Positions 16,792-24,923 of a DNA stretch of 35,970 bases are shown here, in pieces. A model generated the notes under the pieces. That model made no database searches. It was not told the origin of the DNA and worked only from the letters and a program-made list of their open reading frames with translations. This DNA comes from Spirochaetota bacterium (GTDB lineage Bacteria; Spirochaetota; UBA4802; JAFGDQ01). The stretch is from contig JAFGSG010000059.1 of assembly GCA_016934735.1 (NCBI GenBank), positions 1 to 35,970 on the forward strand. Direction: 5' to 3'. Within the stretch, counting starts at the first letter, position 1, and every line of letters starts with the position of its first letter. Position numbers and translations under genes: made by a program.

Positions 16792-17622
16792 ATGAGAAAT
16801 AATTCAGTAAAAAAAATGTCTTATGATAAAGCATTTATAATTGATATGGACGGTGTCATCAATAACGGCAAATCGTTAATAAGCGGAGCAACTGACTTTG
16901 TAGGAAAATTAAAAAACGGCGGATATAAATTTCTTTTTCTTACTAACAATTCCTATCATACGCCTGAAGGACTTCAAGAACGCCTCGCAAAAATCAATAT
17001 AAAAGTCAGTAAAGAGTGTTTTTATACTTCAGCAATGGCTACGGCAAGTTTTATCCTTTATCAAATGCAGAAAGCACGTATTTCTGCTTATGTAATTGGG
17101 GGAAAAGGACTAATAAAAGAGTTAAAATCAGCAGGAATAAAAATAACAAGGCACAAACCTGATTATGTAATAGTGGGTGAAACCGAAGATTATGACTTTT
17201 TAACAATCAGGGAGGCTTCACTTCTAATACAGGAGGGGGCTAAATTCATCGCTACTAATCAGGATATTACTGGCCCGAGCCGCCGCGGTCCTGTGCCCGC
17301 GTGCGGAGCACTGGTAGCTCCCATTGAAAAAGCAACCGGGGTATCGCCTTACTTTCTCGGAAAACCGAATCCTGCAATGATGTACTGGGCAAGAAAAAAA
17401 CTAGGAGTTCACTCAGCCAACTGCTTCATGATAGGAGACCGCATGGATACAGATATTGTTGGCGGAATTGAATCAGGCATGACCACGTGTCTTGTCTTAT
17501 CCGGCGTAACAACAAAAAAAATGGCAGCTCGTTTTCCTTATCAGCCTGACTATATTTTCAACAACGTCGGTGAAATCGATCCGGCGACTATACTTTCCAG
17601 ACGGGAGCGCGTAGCGGGTTAA
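16792..17622 (+). CDS. HAD-superfamily phosphatase, NagD-like (subclass IIA)
   Basis: A 276-residue HAD hydrolase with nucleophile motif IDMDGVINNG (D18, D20), motif II LTNN, the IIA cap with FYTSAMATA, motif III lysine in LGKPNPAMM, and motif IV GDRMDTDI. This is the NagD/phosphoglycolate phosphatase-like group, cytoplasmic phosphatases that remove phosphate from small sugars or nucleotides. An in-frame ATG at 16816 (MSYDKAF) would also fit the family start. The gene is divergent from fliW and its stop codon overlaps the end of the small basic-peptide gene on the other strand. The exact substrate cannot be deduced. Confidence 0.88.
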   Translation: MRNNSVKKMSYDKAFIIDMDGVINNGKSLISGATDFVGKLKNGGYKFLFLTNNSYHTPEGLQERLAKINIKVSKECFYTSAMATASFILYQMQKARISAYVIGGKGLIKELKSAGIKITRHKPDYVIVGETEDYDFLTIREASLLIQEGAKFIATNQDITGPSRRGPVPACGALVAPIEKATGVSPYFLGKPNPAMMYWARKKLGVHSANCFMIGDRMDTDIVGGIESGMTTCLVLSGVTTKKMAARFPYQPDYIFNNVGEIDPATILSRRERVAG

Positions 17623-17708
17623 TTTGAAGCTTTTTCTTTTTTCTTTTTTCTTTTCAATCTTTTCTTTGCTTTCTTTCTTTTTTCTCTGGGGTTGTATTGT
17701 TTTGTCAT
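17619..17708 (-). CDS. 29-residue highly basic small protein
   Basis: What first looks like a pyrimidine-rich simple tract encodes on the minus strand a 29-residue protein beginning MTKQYNPREKRKKAKKRLKR. About half of its residues are Lys or Arg, and it ends EKASN. An AGGA lies about 10 bases before the ATG. Its MTKQYNPREKR opening looks like a genuine conserved N-terminus, not random low complexity, and resembles short basic ribosome-associated proteins annotated in various phyla; that comparison is from memory. It overlaps the HAD gene stop by 4 bases, tail to tail. It is likely a nucleic-acid or ribosome-binding peptide missed by length cut-offs. Confidence 0.55.
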   Translation of the reverse strand: MTKQYNPREKRKKAKKRLKRKKKKEKASN

Positions 17709-17773
17709 ATAATAAAATTCCTGCTATTAATTATTATTAAAATCGCTGTATTTATAGATAAACATCAGGATCT

Positions 17774-17798
17774 TCACCTGCCTGAAGCAGGGGAAAAT
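17774..17798 (+). repeat. Intergenic palindrome, REP-like copy d
   Basis: TCACCTGCCTGAAGCAGGGGAAAAT folds as CCTGC/GCAGG around a short loop (with an alternative CCTGCCTGAAGCAGG register) and ends in GGGGAAAA like the copies at 560, 20947 and 23951. It lies downstream of both the HAD gene and nrdG, where it may help end transcription. Confidence 0.5.
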
Positions 17799-17884
17799 CA
17801 GTTTTACATGAAAATTATTTATAGTAATACGTTAGTGAATTGATATTCACAATCAATGTCAAATTTTGTCAACTTTAAAAATTA

Positions 17885-18580
17885 CTATACACCTCTTATT
17901 TCGCATTCATCCGCAAAACTCTTAACATACACTTTAAATTCATCTAATACCCCAACCGGATACGGGTCGCATTCCTGCAGCGCTGGATCCAGTGTTGCCT
18001 TGTTTACAAACTGCTGAAGAAAATATTTTTTCACACGACCGGTCTCCTCTTTTATTTTTTTAAAATCTTCTAAAGTTACATAACATGGAACGCAGGTTGT
18101 TCTTAATTCATATTCAACTCCCGATTCTTTTACAAGTTCAACTGTTTCCTTTATTTTATTAAATTCAATATTTACGCCAGCTGCGAGTTTATATTTTTCC
18201 GGAGATGTTTTAATATCGATCGCGACATAATCGACAAGGCCTTTTCCAAGCAATTTTTTTAATACTTCAGAATTGGAACCGTTTGTGTCAATTTTAATAA
18301 GAAGAGGTATATCTTTAATATTTTCTATAAAAGAATCGATTTCTTTAAATAGTGTGGGCTCTCCGCCGGTAATAACAACAGCATCTACCAGAGAGGAACG
18401 ATCTTTTAACAACTTAAGAGTATCATAAACAGAATAAGAGTTCAATTTGCCGCTGTCACAGACAAGATCAACATTGTGGCAGAATCCGCATAAAAAATTG
18501 CATCCGCCGAAAAAAAGAACAGTGCTTAATTTCCCCGGATAATCAACAAGCGATGTCTTTTGTATTCCTTTGATTCCCAT
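17885..18580 (-). CDS. nrdG: Anaerobic ribonucleotide reductase activating enzyme NrdG
   Basis: A 231-residue radical SAM enzyme. The cluster motif C27-x3-C31-x2-C34 sits in GGCNFLCGFCHN, followed by the SAM-binding GGEP (about 90-93) and a KIDTNGSN segment. Such activases cleave SAM and make the glycyl radical on class III ribonucleotide reductase. Its ATG lies 38 bases inside the glycyl-radical small ORF in another frame, so it is tightly coupled to it, third in the operon after nrdD. Length and motifs are normal for the longer pyruvate-formate-lyase-activase-like NrdG type. No intrinsic terminator is obvious after it. Confidence 0.93.
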   Translation of the reverse strand: MGIKGIQKTSLVDYPGKLSTVLFFGGCNFLCGFCHNVDLVCDSGKLNSYSVYDTLKLLKDRSSLVDAVVITGGEPTLFKEIDSFIENIKDIPLLIKIDTNGSNSEVLKKLLGKGLVDYVAIDIKTSPEKYKLAAGVNIEFNKIKETVELVKESGVEYELRTTCVPCYVTLEDFKKIKEETGRVKKYFLQQFVNKATLDPALQECDPYPVGVLDEFKVYVKSFADECEIRGV

Positions 18581-18725
18581 TTATACCCGCAATCATGTCC
18601 TTTGGGGAAAATTCATTTCTATCGTAAAACTCCTCCTGCTTGCCTTTATTCCACTGATTAACAGGCCTGAAATAACCTACAACTCTGGAATAAACTTCTA
18701 CCGGAACTTTTTTTTCTTTTAGCAT
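18543..18725 (-). CDS. Detached glycyl-radical domain of class III ribonucleotide reductase
   Basis: This 60-residue protein corresponds to the C-terminal glycyl-radical segment that normally ends NrdD. The block EVYSRVVGYFRPVNQWNKGKQ contains the radical-site glycine (G17 in VVGY), matching the family's R-V-x-GY and N-x-GKQ-E patterns. A GAGGT ribosome binding site 5-6 bases before its ATG shows it is translated on its own. It is in the same frame as nrdD, separated by one TAA and eight codons, so it looks like a gene split at a stop codon. Its partner activase NrdG follows with a 38-base overlap. The radical protein would have to dock into NrdD, as YfiD docks into pyruvate formate-lyase. 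Confidence 0.85.
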   Translation of the reverse strand: MLKEKKVPVEVYSRVVGYFRPVNQWNKGKQEEFYDRNEFSPKDMIAGINGNQRNTKDIAC

Positions 18726-18749
18726 AATTACCTCAAAAATAGATTTAAA

Positions 18750-20813
18750 TTAACTTGCCGCTTTAAATACTTCATCTTTATTTTTATTATCGACATCAAC
18801 CCCATATATCGCAAGGTCTTCTTCGCTGTGCTCGTAAGGACAAAAAACATAAGAGCCCGGAATGTATCCATGTACAGGGCAAATGCTGAAAGTCGGCGTT
18901 ATAGTAAAATACGGGATTGAGTAATTCTCCGCAATCTTTTTTACTAAAAGTTTGACCATTTGCGGATCATCGATTTTTTCGCCAAGAAAGCAGTGAACCA
19001 CAGTACCGCCGGTAAACATAGCCTGAAGCTCATCCTGATGATCAAGAAGATCGAATACATCAACATCGCTGTTGACAGGCAGATGCACCGAATTCGTGTA
19101 GTAGGGCTCGGCTGAGCCTGCCGTCATTATTTGCGGGAAATCTTTCTTATCGTGTTTTGCGAATCTGTAAGTAACGCCCTCTGCCGGCGTAGCTTCAAGG
19201 TTGTATAAGCTGCCCGTTTCCTCCTGGTATCCCGATATCCTTTCCCTCATGTATGCCAGCACCCTGAGTGTAAATTCCTTTCCTTCTTTAGTGGATATAT
19301 CTTTTTTAAACAGATTAAGGCTGGCTTCATTCATTCCAATAATGCCGATTGTTGAAAAATGATTTATCCAGTATTTCCCTGTTCTCTGACGTATGTCGGA
19401 TAAATAAAATTTCGTATACGGATAAAGATCGTTCTCTGTAAAACTTTCGAGTGCTTTTCTTTTAACTTCGAGCGCGTCCCTTCCCAAGTCCATAAGACGG
19501 TCAAGGCCGTTTAAAAATTCATCCTCAGTCCTGGATGTATACGCCAGCCTTGGCATATTAATAGTAATTACACCTATGCTTCCGGTAAGCGGATTCGCAC
19601 CAAACAGCCCTCCTCCTCTTTTTCTCAGCTCTCTGTTGTCGAGCCTTAAACGGCAGCACATTGATCTCGCATCTTCAGGATCCATATCGGAGTTGACAAA
19701 ATTCGCAAAGTAAGGGATTCCGTACTTAGCTGTCATTTCCCACAGATAGTGATGTTTCGGATTGTCCCAGTCAAAATTTTTTGTTACATTATATGTAGGG
19801 ATCGGAAACGTAAATATGCGGTTCTTCGCATCTCCTTCTATAAGACACTCGGCAAAAGCAGCATTAAAAATATCCATTTCGTTTCTGAATTCGGAGTATC
19901 TGTTTTCTTTTATTTCGCCGCCGATAACAACATATTCGTCCGCAATATTCGACGGAGCTATCATATCCATTGTCACGTTTGTAAAAGGAGTCTGGAAACC
20001 CACGCGCGTAGGGATATTCATGTTGAAAATAAATTCCTGAAGGCATTGCTTCACTTCATCATATGTGAGATTATCATATCTGATAAAAGGAGCAAGGTAA
20101 GTATCGAAATTTGCGAATGCCTGCGCGCCTGCGGACTCGCCCTGCAGAGTATAAAAGAAATTCACAACCTGTCCCAGAGCACTCCTGAAATGTTTCGCAG
20201 GCCTGCTTTCTACTTTTCCCTTTACACCGCCGAATCCCTTTAAGAGTAAATCCTTAAGGTCCCAACCCACGCAGTAAGCAGATAAAAGTCCCAGATCATG
20301 TATATGAAGATCGCAATTTACATGGGCCTCTCGTATTTCAGGAGGATATATCCTTTCAAGCCAGTATTTCGCTGTTATCGCGGATGCTATGTGATTATTC
20401 AGTCCCTGAAGCGAGTAGCTCATGTTGCTGTTTTCGTTTACGCGCCAGTCCGATCTGTCAAGATAATCCTCAACAAGACCAAGCCCTTCCTGGAAAAGAG
20501 CTCTGGCTTCCCTTATTTTTCTGTGCTGTTCCCTGTAAAGAATATAAGCCTTTGCCACTTTGGCATGGCCCTTTTCAATCAGGATCTTTTCAACAAGATC
20601 CTGAACATTCTCAACAGTAGGAATCCTTTCGTCTTTGCATATAATATCGAGAATCCCTATAACAGAATCAGATACGCTTTTTGCCGGCTCCCTTTCTGTT
20701 CCCCCCACCGCTTTTGCAGCTTTAAAAATTGCCTCAGTAATTTTTTCAGGATCGAAAGGTACAATTCTGCCGTCTCTTTTGCGTATATATTTCGATGCTG
20801 TTGAATTACTCAT
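18750..20813 (-). CDS. nrdD: Class III (anaerobic) ribonucleoside-triphosphate reductase, catalytic body
   Basis: A 687-residue NrdD starting at the ATG with GGGGAG 7-8 bases upstream; an earlier ATG is less well supported. An N-terminal ATP-cone (about 5-100) with YIRKRDGRIVPFDPEKI gives allosteric control. The ten-stranded barrel follows, with LHIHDLG, VNFFYTLQGESAGAQAFANFD and the MCCRLRLDNRELRKRGGG and GSIGVITINMPRLAY loops. The C-terminus has CPVHGYIPGSYVFCPYEH, altered from the usual CPxCG pairs, and then stops before any glycyl-radical motif. The radical domain is in the adjacent small ORF. It reduces NTPs to dNTPs without oxygen and heads the nrdD-small ORF-nrdG operon. Confidence 0.94.
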   Translation of the reverse strand: MSNSTASKYIRKRDGRIVPFDPEKITEAIFKAAKAVGGTEREPAKSVSDSVIGILDIICKDERIPTVENVQDLVEKILIEKGHAKVAKAYILYREQHRKIREARALFQEGLGLVEDYLDRSDWRVNENSNMSYSLQGLNNHIASAITAKYWLERIYPPEIREAHVNCDLHIHDLGLLSAYCVGWDLKDLLLKGFGGVKGKVESRPAKHFRSALGQVVNFFYTLQGESAGAQAFANFDTYLAPFIRYDNLTYDEVKQCLQEFIFNMNIPTRVGFQTPFTNVTMDMIAPSNIADEYVVIGGEIKENRYSEFRNEMDIFNAAFAECLIEGDAKNRIFTFPIPTYNVTKNFDWDNPKHHYLWEMTAKYGIPYFANFVNSDMDPEDARSMCCRLRLDNRELRKRGGGLFGANPLTGSIGVITINMPRLAYTSRTEDEFLNGLDRLMDLGRDALEVKRKALESFTENDLYPYTKFYLSDIRQRTGKYWINHFSTIGIIGMNEASLNLFKKDISTKEGKEFTLRVLAYMRERISGYQEETGSLYNLEATPAEGVTYRFAKHDKKDFPQIMTAGSAEPYYTNSVHLPVNSDVDVFDLLDHQDELQAMFTGGTVVHCFLGEKIDDPQMVKLLVKKIAENYSIPYFTITPTFSICPVHGYIPGSYVFCPYEHSEEDLAIYGVDVDNKNKDEVFKAAS

Positions 20814-21204
20814 ACGTAATACTCCCCATATCAAAAACTGCTGAACTACTTATTTTGAAACCCGGTTAGACTAAAAAATATCTGCTGATATTAATTGGAC
20901 TCAAGGTACATTGAAAAAATTAGTTCCTGGTGAATAATTGTATTTATCCCGCTGCAAACGGGGGAAAACATGCACATTTTATTGTTTTTTAAAAAAGAAT
21001 TCTTTACCAGAAACCAATTAGCTGCAGTATAAATTAATATGCATATAAAGATCCATAAGTCAATTAAAATATTATGTCGCTTAAAAAATTATTACGGAAT
21101 TTATTGTAAAGTACTTCAGAATTTTACCGACATCTATTATAAATAGAATATTCACGGTATTTTTTGAAAAATCAAAATAAACTAAATTTTAAAAGGTTAT
21201 TATT
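20814..21204. other. Intergenic region upstream of nrdD
   Basis: This 391-bp divergent spacer must hold the nrdD promoter (minus) and that of the gene at 21205 (plus). I see the nrdD ribosome binding site at its left edge, an AATATC/GATATT inverted repeat (20878-20893) that could be an operator, and a REP-like palindrome at 20947. No convincing NrdR boxes, riboswitch or ORF was found; the rest is AT-rich. Confidence 0.4.
20947..20968 (+). repeat. Intergenic palindrome, REP-like copy b
   Basis: TCCCGCTGCAAACGGGGGAAAA contains a CCCG/CGGG stem around GCTGCAAA. It shares the CCCGCTGCAA core with the copy at 23951 and the GGGGAAAA tail with those at 560 and 17774. Confidence 0.5.
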
Positions 21205-21723
21205 ATGAAAAAAATATTTACACTCACGCTTTTTATTGGTCTTATTTTCATCTCTCAATCTATCGGATTACCTCAGGATAGTAATTCAATGATTGATAAA
21301 ATTAGGCTTTTACCCGAAGATATTCCGCAGGGTTTCATATATGGAGTGATTCCTGACATATATAAAAAAACACTAAAAAATAATCCGTGGAAATTTGATG
21401 ATGCGGCAATAGAAAAGTTAACAGATAAAATCTATCCCGGAGGAGATTACAGGCAAATATCGGGAATACATGTTACAATCATTGCTAAAAAAGAAACCCC
21501 CCATCGGGATGATATTGTATGTTATATAATTCAATACAAAAATGCCTCCATAGCCAGGGACGAGCTTAAAAAATTATCTGAGTATGCCGGTTATAATCAG
21601 GATAGAGCCTTTCTGCATATTAAGGATAATTATGCTGTATTGATATTTGTTGATGATATAAAAAATTACATTTTACTGAAAGAATTGGATAAAAAAATAG
21701 CAGAAAGAATAGAAAAGAGTTAG
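21205..21723 (+). CDS. Secreted protein of unknown function
   Basis: A 172-residue protein with a clear Sec signal peptide (MKKIFTLTLFIGLIF..., likely cleaved near residue 22). The mature part mixes helix and strand: an EDIPQGFIYG segment, an ISGIHVTIIAKK strand, and a C-terminal heptad-like helix. It has one Cys and no catalytic signature I recognise. An AAGGTTATT sequence precedes the ATG. The response-regulator-like gene starts 5 bp after its stop, so the two are co-transcribed; a sensor-input or reporter relationship is possible but not shown. Confidence 0.6.
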   Translation: MKKIFTLTLFIGLIFISQSIGLPQDSNSMIDKIRLLPEDIPQGFIYGVIPDIYKKTLKNNPWKFDDAAIEKLTDKIYPGGDYRQISGIHVTIIAKKETPHRDDIVCYIIQYKNASIARDELKKLSEYAGYNQDRAFLHIKDNYAVLIFVDDIKNYILLKELDKKIAERIEKS

Positions 21724-21728
21724 TATAA

Positions 21729-22670
21729 ATGTATAATGTCCTGATAGTAGACGTATCTTCCTATAAAGACTCAGTTGCCGGTTTATTTCGGGAGTTCGGA
21801 TACAATGTAGAAGTATCTGAATCGGCTTTTGACGCAATGTCAAAATTAAAAATCTATGATTTTGATTTAATTGTTTCCGAAGTAGATCTGCCTGGAAATA
21901 ATGCCTTTGAACTTTATAATTATATTAAAAGTTATTATCCTTATATTCCAATGATGATGATTACCGAAAAGGAAATAGATAATTTTTTTGAACGTATCTT
22001 TCAGGAAGGCATAGGAAATGTTTTATGTAAACCGCTATCAAAAGAAGAAGTGGCTAATCTTTCATTTAAATTAATTACGAAAAAAAATGTCTTTGGACTT
22101 AAAAATTATATGGAAGACATTCAGGAAATTAAAAAGATGAGAATAACCTCATCAGATAAAATTCAGATATATATTAATAAAATTTTTGCGCAGATTGAAA
22201 GCTGGAACTGTAAAATTGAAAATAAAATAATCCTAAAACTTGTGCTTAATGAAGTGATCCTCAACGCATTATATCATTCACATGGATATAAAAAACAAAA
22301 AGAAGAAAGAAAACAAATCAAATTAAAAAAAGATGAATACGTTGATATTTTTCTGGCAAAAAGCAGCAAGGGATACGGTATATCCATAAACGATTACCGC
22401 GGCAAGCTTTCAAAAATGATGATACTTGAAAATTTAAATAACGCGATCAAACAAAGTCAGCTGATTTTAAGAGCTTTTGAAACAGGCGAAGAAATATCGG
22501 ATAAAATATCCGAAAGCGGCAGAGGGCTCGATTTATTAAGAAAAATTGCAAAGGATTATTATTTTATAATTAAAAAAAATATCCGCACCGAAGTTATCCT
22601 TCTTTTTACCGACATGGAAAACAAAAATAAAACCAGCGGTACATCCCTTAAAATCATTGAAGATAATTAA
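21729..22670 (+). CDS. Receiver domain with Glu at phosphosite plus RsbW-like ATPase
   Basis: A 313-residue two-domain signalling protein. The N-terminal receiver fold (1-120) keeps D8, T79 and K101, but the phosphoacceptor position is Glu51 (VSEVDLP) and the second acidic-pocket residue is Val9. It therefore cannot be phosphorylated normally and may be fixed in an active-like state. The C-terminal HATPase_c_2 domain (about 140-300) has an N-box LNEVILNA (N174, E175, N179), INDYRGK and a SGRGLDLL lid (264-266), typical of anti-sigma factor kinases. It probably takes part in a partner-switch. It follows a secreted protein gene by 5 bp; no anti-anti-sigma gene is nearby. Confidence 0.8.
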   Translation: MYNVLIVDVSSYKDSVAGLFREFGYNVEVSESAFDAMSKLKIYDFDLIVSEVDLPGNNAFELYNYIKSYYPYIPMMMITEKEIDNFFERIFQEGIGNVLCKPLSKEEVANLSFKLITKKNVFGLKNYMEDIQEIKKMRITSSDKIQIYINKIFAQIESWNCKIENKIILKLVLNEVILNALYHSHGYKKQKEERKQIKLKKDEYVDIFLAKSSKGYGISINDYRGKLSKMMILENLNNAIKQSQLILRAFETGEEISDKISESGRGLDLLRKIAKDYYFIIKKNIRTEVILLFTDMENKNKTSGTSLKIIEDN

Positions 22671-22803
22671 ACATTATTCTAAATATTGAATTGACACATT
22701 TATCTTTTCCGCATATGTATGACTATATATTCATGTTTTTATATTACGAATATATACTATTCTTAATAATACCTCTTTATAATTAGTAATTGGAAATAAT
22801 ATT

Positions 22804-23826
22804 ATGACTGCTGCTGAAAATACAATCGGCACGTCCGAGCAAAAGAACTTATACATTTTAAAAGGCAGATTCAAATCAAACTCGCTTAATTTTTACGGCC
22901 TTTTCCTCTTTATATTTAACACAAGACATGAAATTACTGTGAACCATATTCTGGTTTCTACCTATTCCAGCGCTTATGATATGGAACCGCATTTTGCTTG
23001 GGAAAAATACGAAGAATTTATTGTAAATTCCAAATGGAAGGGAAACTATAATCCCAATATGACAGCCTCAATTGAAAACTTTTTTAAGCAAATAACAACT
23101 GACGGATATAACGGCCAGAAAGAAATTCTATATGAATATATTAAAAATTATGAATATGATAATGTCGATTCCTTTATGTTCGATATTATTAACAGGATCA
23201 TTCATGATAAGAATTTGATTATAGAGACAGGTATTCAGGAATCTTCGGAAATTGAATTTCGCGAAACAAAAAGCAATAAATCACAAAAAAAAGAAAAAGA
23301 ATCCGAACAAATCGCCAAGAAAATAGCTTCCGAGGAAGGAGTTACATTAATTATTCAACTGATACTGGCGCCGGTATCCGGAAAACCGATATTTGAGTTA
23401 AAGATCGGCGATATTATTATGTGTAAAATTGTTCCAAATACCGACAGGGCCAATTACTTCATTGACCTGCTTGATTTAAGAGTTGAAAATCTTATTAAAC
23501 CTGTTCCATGTAAAGTTATAGATATTAAATCCGAAGGTAAAGGCCAACCTCTGGAAATTTTAACTGAAATAGGCCCTGGAATTTACGGGAAATGTGTAGA
23601 AGATGAGAGACAGGTAAAGTTAAGAATGTATGATCCGGCTGTTGATGAACGAATTACCAAAAAAAATATTCAGGAAATACAAAAGGAGACTGAAAAAACA
23701 TCATTTATTTCTGAAAAAATATCTAATTTAAAAAAATTCAACTTTCTAAAACTACTATATATTATAATCGGTGTTTTTGTAATTATCGGGTTGCTGATAA
23801 TCCTTTATTATCTGCTGATATTGTAA
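22804..23826 (+). CDS. Tail-anchored cytoplasmic protein of unknown function
   Basis: A 340-residue protein without signal peptide, with one hydrophobic helix at the extreme C-terminus (about 316-339), so it is probably a tail-anchored inner-membrane protein facing the cytoplasm. The N-terminal half (1-150) mixes strands and helices, a Lys/Glu-rich linker (155-175) follows, then a beta-rich domain (about 178-270) with IGDIIMCKIVP and LEILTEIGPGIYGKC segments, which may be a small barrel. It recalls uncharacterised spirochaete proteins but I cannot assign a family. TTGACA at 22691-22696 may start its promoter, though the -10 is poor. Confidence 0.6.
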   Translation: MTAAENTIGTSEQKNLYILKGRFKSNSLNFYGLFLFIFNTRHEITVNHILVSTYSSAYDMEPHFAWEKYEEFIVNSKWKGNYNPNMTASIENFFKQITTDGYNGQKEILYEYIKNYEYDNVDSFMFDIINRIIHDKNLIIETGIQESSEIEFRETKSNKSQKKEKESEQIAKKIASEEGVTLIIQLILAPVSGKPIFELKIGDIIMCKIVPNTDRANYFIDLLDLRVENLIKPVPCKVIDIKSEGKGQPLEILTEIGPGIYGKCVEDERQVKLRMYDPAVDERITKKNIQEIQKETEKTSFISEKISNLKKFNFLKLLYIIIGVFVIIGLLIILYYLLIL

Positions 23827-23950
23827 TTCATAGAAAGATATATTGCCAGGAAACAAACCGGCAGACAACCTTGCAATTATTTAAAGTTTTTTAACAATTA
23901 GAAATTATCTACAATATTTTTAAACAATAAAATCATTTAATAATGAAGAA

Positions 23951-23973
23951 CCCCGCTGCAAGCAGGTGGGAAT
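23951..23973 (+). repeat. Intergenic palindrome, REP-like copy c
   Basis: CCCCGCTGCAAGCAGGTGGGAAT can fold with CCC/GGG arms around GCTGCAAGC. It is the most complete copy of the four-member family and lies in the 262-bp gap between convergent genes. Nothing else is recognisable in that gap. Confidence 0.5.
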
Positions 23974-24088
23974 TATACCCAAGTGATTAAAATTACTAAA
24001 ATAAATACACTTCTTATAATTCCGGTTTATAAAAAGTGCATTTATTTTCTCTGACAGGTTATTTTTTAAATTTTAGAGAAGAGTGAAT

Positions 24089-24271
24089 TTATAAGGCTCT
24101 ATGAGGATGTGTTCTTAATTTTTGAAGCTGGCCTTTCAATATTGATATGTCCAGCATATAATTGCTATAGGTCGCGTGCATTCCCTTTGATTTGGCCTTT
24201 TTGGCTTTCATTTCCATTTTTCTTATTTCGTCTTCGACTTTGCTGAGTTTTGTTTTATCCTTTATTCTCAT
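24089..24271 (-). CDS. Small basic helical protein
   Basis: A 60-residue protein that is almost entirely helical and rich in Lys and Met (for example KVEDEIRKMEMKAKKAKSKG), probably a short coiled coil. A perfect AGGAGGT ribosome binding site (24279-24285) lies 7 bases before the ATG, one of the best in the window, so it is almost certainly translated well. It ends LRTHPHRAL. No family recognised; it has no signal peptide or Cys. Confidence 0.65.
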   Translation of the reverse strand: MRIKDKTKLSKVEDEIRKMEMKAKKAKSKGMHATYSNYMLDISILKGQLQKLRTHPHRAL

Positions 24272-24483
24272 AATTTGTACCTCCTGTATACTTTTAACAA
24301 AAGTAGAATATTTTTCTTTTATTACATATAATTATTTTTTATTTTATGTAAATCATTCAAAGATATAAAGAATAATACGCATCGTCAAATAAAAATGAAA
24401 TTTTTTTTAGATTTTGAATTATTCAGGCACAGAGATAGGCATAAACAAATAAAATCATAAATATAAATTCAGCAGGTTTGAAG

Positions 24484-24684
24484 TTAATCCTTAAATGGAT
24501 CCTGTTTTCCAGACTCTTCTCTTTTTCTTTCTTTTTCTATAACATCTTTAAATATATATTTATAATTAGTGGATTTATCGATATTTATCTGATCGAGAGG
24601 TACTTTATTTTCTTTGGCTTTTTTTTTACAGCCGGAAAGCATTACTATCATAATAATCAGCAGTACATATTTTAAAATTTTCAT
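24484..24684 (-). CDS. Small lipoprotein
   Basis: A 66-residue lipoprotein with an N-terminal hydrophobic stretch and lipobox MLSGC (Cys19), followed by a Lys-rich KKKAKENK and a polar, probably helical tail ending KQDPFKD. The short mature part (about 48 residues) suggests a structural or accessory envelope role. No ribosome binding site is obvious, but the lipobox is convincing. The same bases encode a hydrophobic reading on the plus strand, which I take as a by-product. Confidence 0.65.
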   Translation of the reverse strand: MKILKYVLLIIMIVMLSGCKKKAKENKVPLDQINIDKSTNYKYIFKDVIEKERKREESGKQDPFKD

Positions 24685-24863
24685 ATAAAATTGTCAGAAA
24701 TAATTAATATTATTATTCAATTACTATACAGAAGCCATCTTAAAAACACTTTATATCCTGCAAATTTGATAGAATCTGCAAACACTTTATAAATAAAAAA
24801 TTTAGACGCAATAAAAAAATATTTTTTTAGTTAAAAAGTTCCATTTCAGATTTCACAAACAGA

Positions 24864-24917
24864 TTGACAGTTATAGACAGATATATTATTATTTATCTAA
24901 AATACCTGTTAGGAGGT
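24864..24917 (+). promoter_or_regulatory. Strong consensus promoter and ribosome binding site
   Basis: TTGACA (24864-24869), exactly 17 bases, TATTAT (24887-24892), then a perfect AGGAGGT (24911-24917) 6 bases before the ATG at 24924. The 5' leader would be only about 25 bases. This is the best combined promoter and ribosome binding site in the window, so the downstream gene is probably highly expressed. Confidence 0.7.
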
Positions 24918-24923
24918 ACTTTT

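Noticed and set aside
17623-17700. Simple pyrimidine repeat or low-complexity tract
   Set aside because: It is fully accounted for by a Lys/Arg-rich small ORF with proper start and stop signals.
18726-18752. Recoding (selenocysteine, pyrrolysine or readthrough) at the nrdD stop
   Set aside because: The codon is TAA, which is not used for either amino acid, and a ribosome binding site plus ATG follow at once, so reinitiation is simpler.
19749-20804. Two long plus-strand ORFs (164 and 168 residues) opposite nrdD
   Set aside because: They lie wholly antisense to a strongly conserved enzyme and have rare-codon, low-quality sequence with no ribosome binding site; they are by-products of nrdD codon usage.
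24478-24675. Plus-strand hydrophobic 65-residue ORF
   Set aside because: It is antisense to the small lipoprotein gene, which has a clear lipobox; the Phe/Ile-rich reading is a by-product of its Lys-rich codons.
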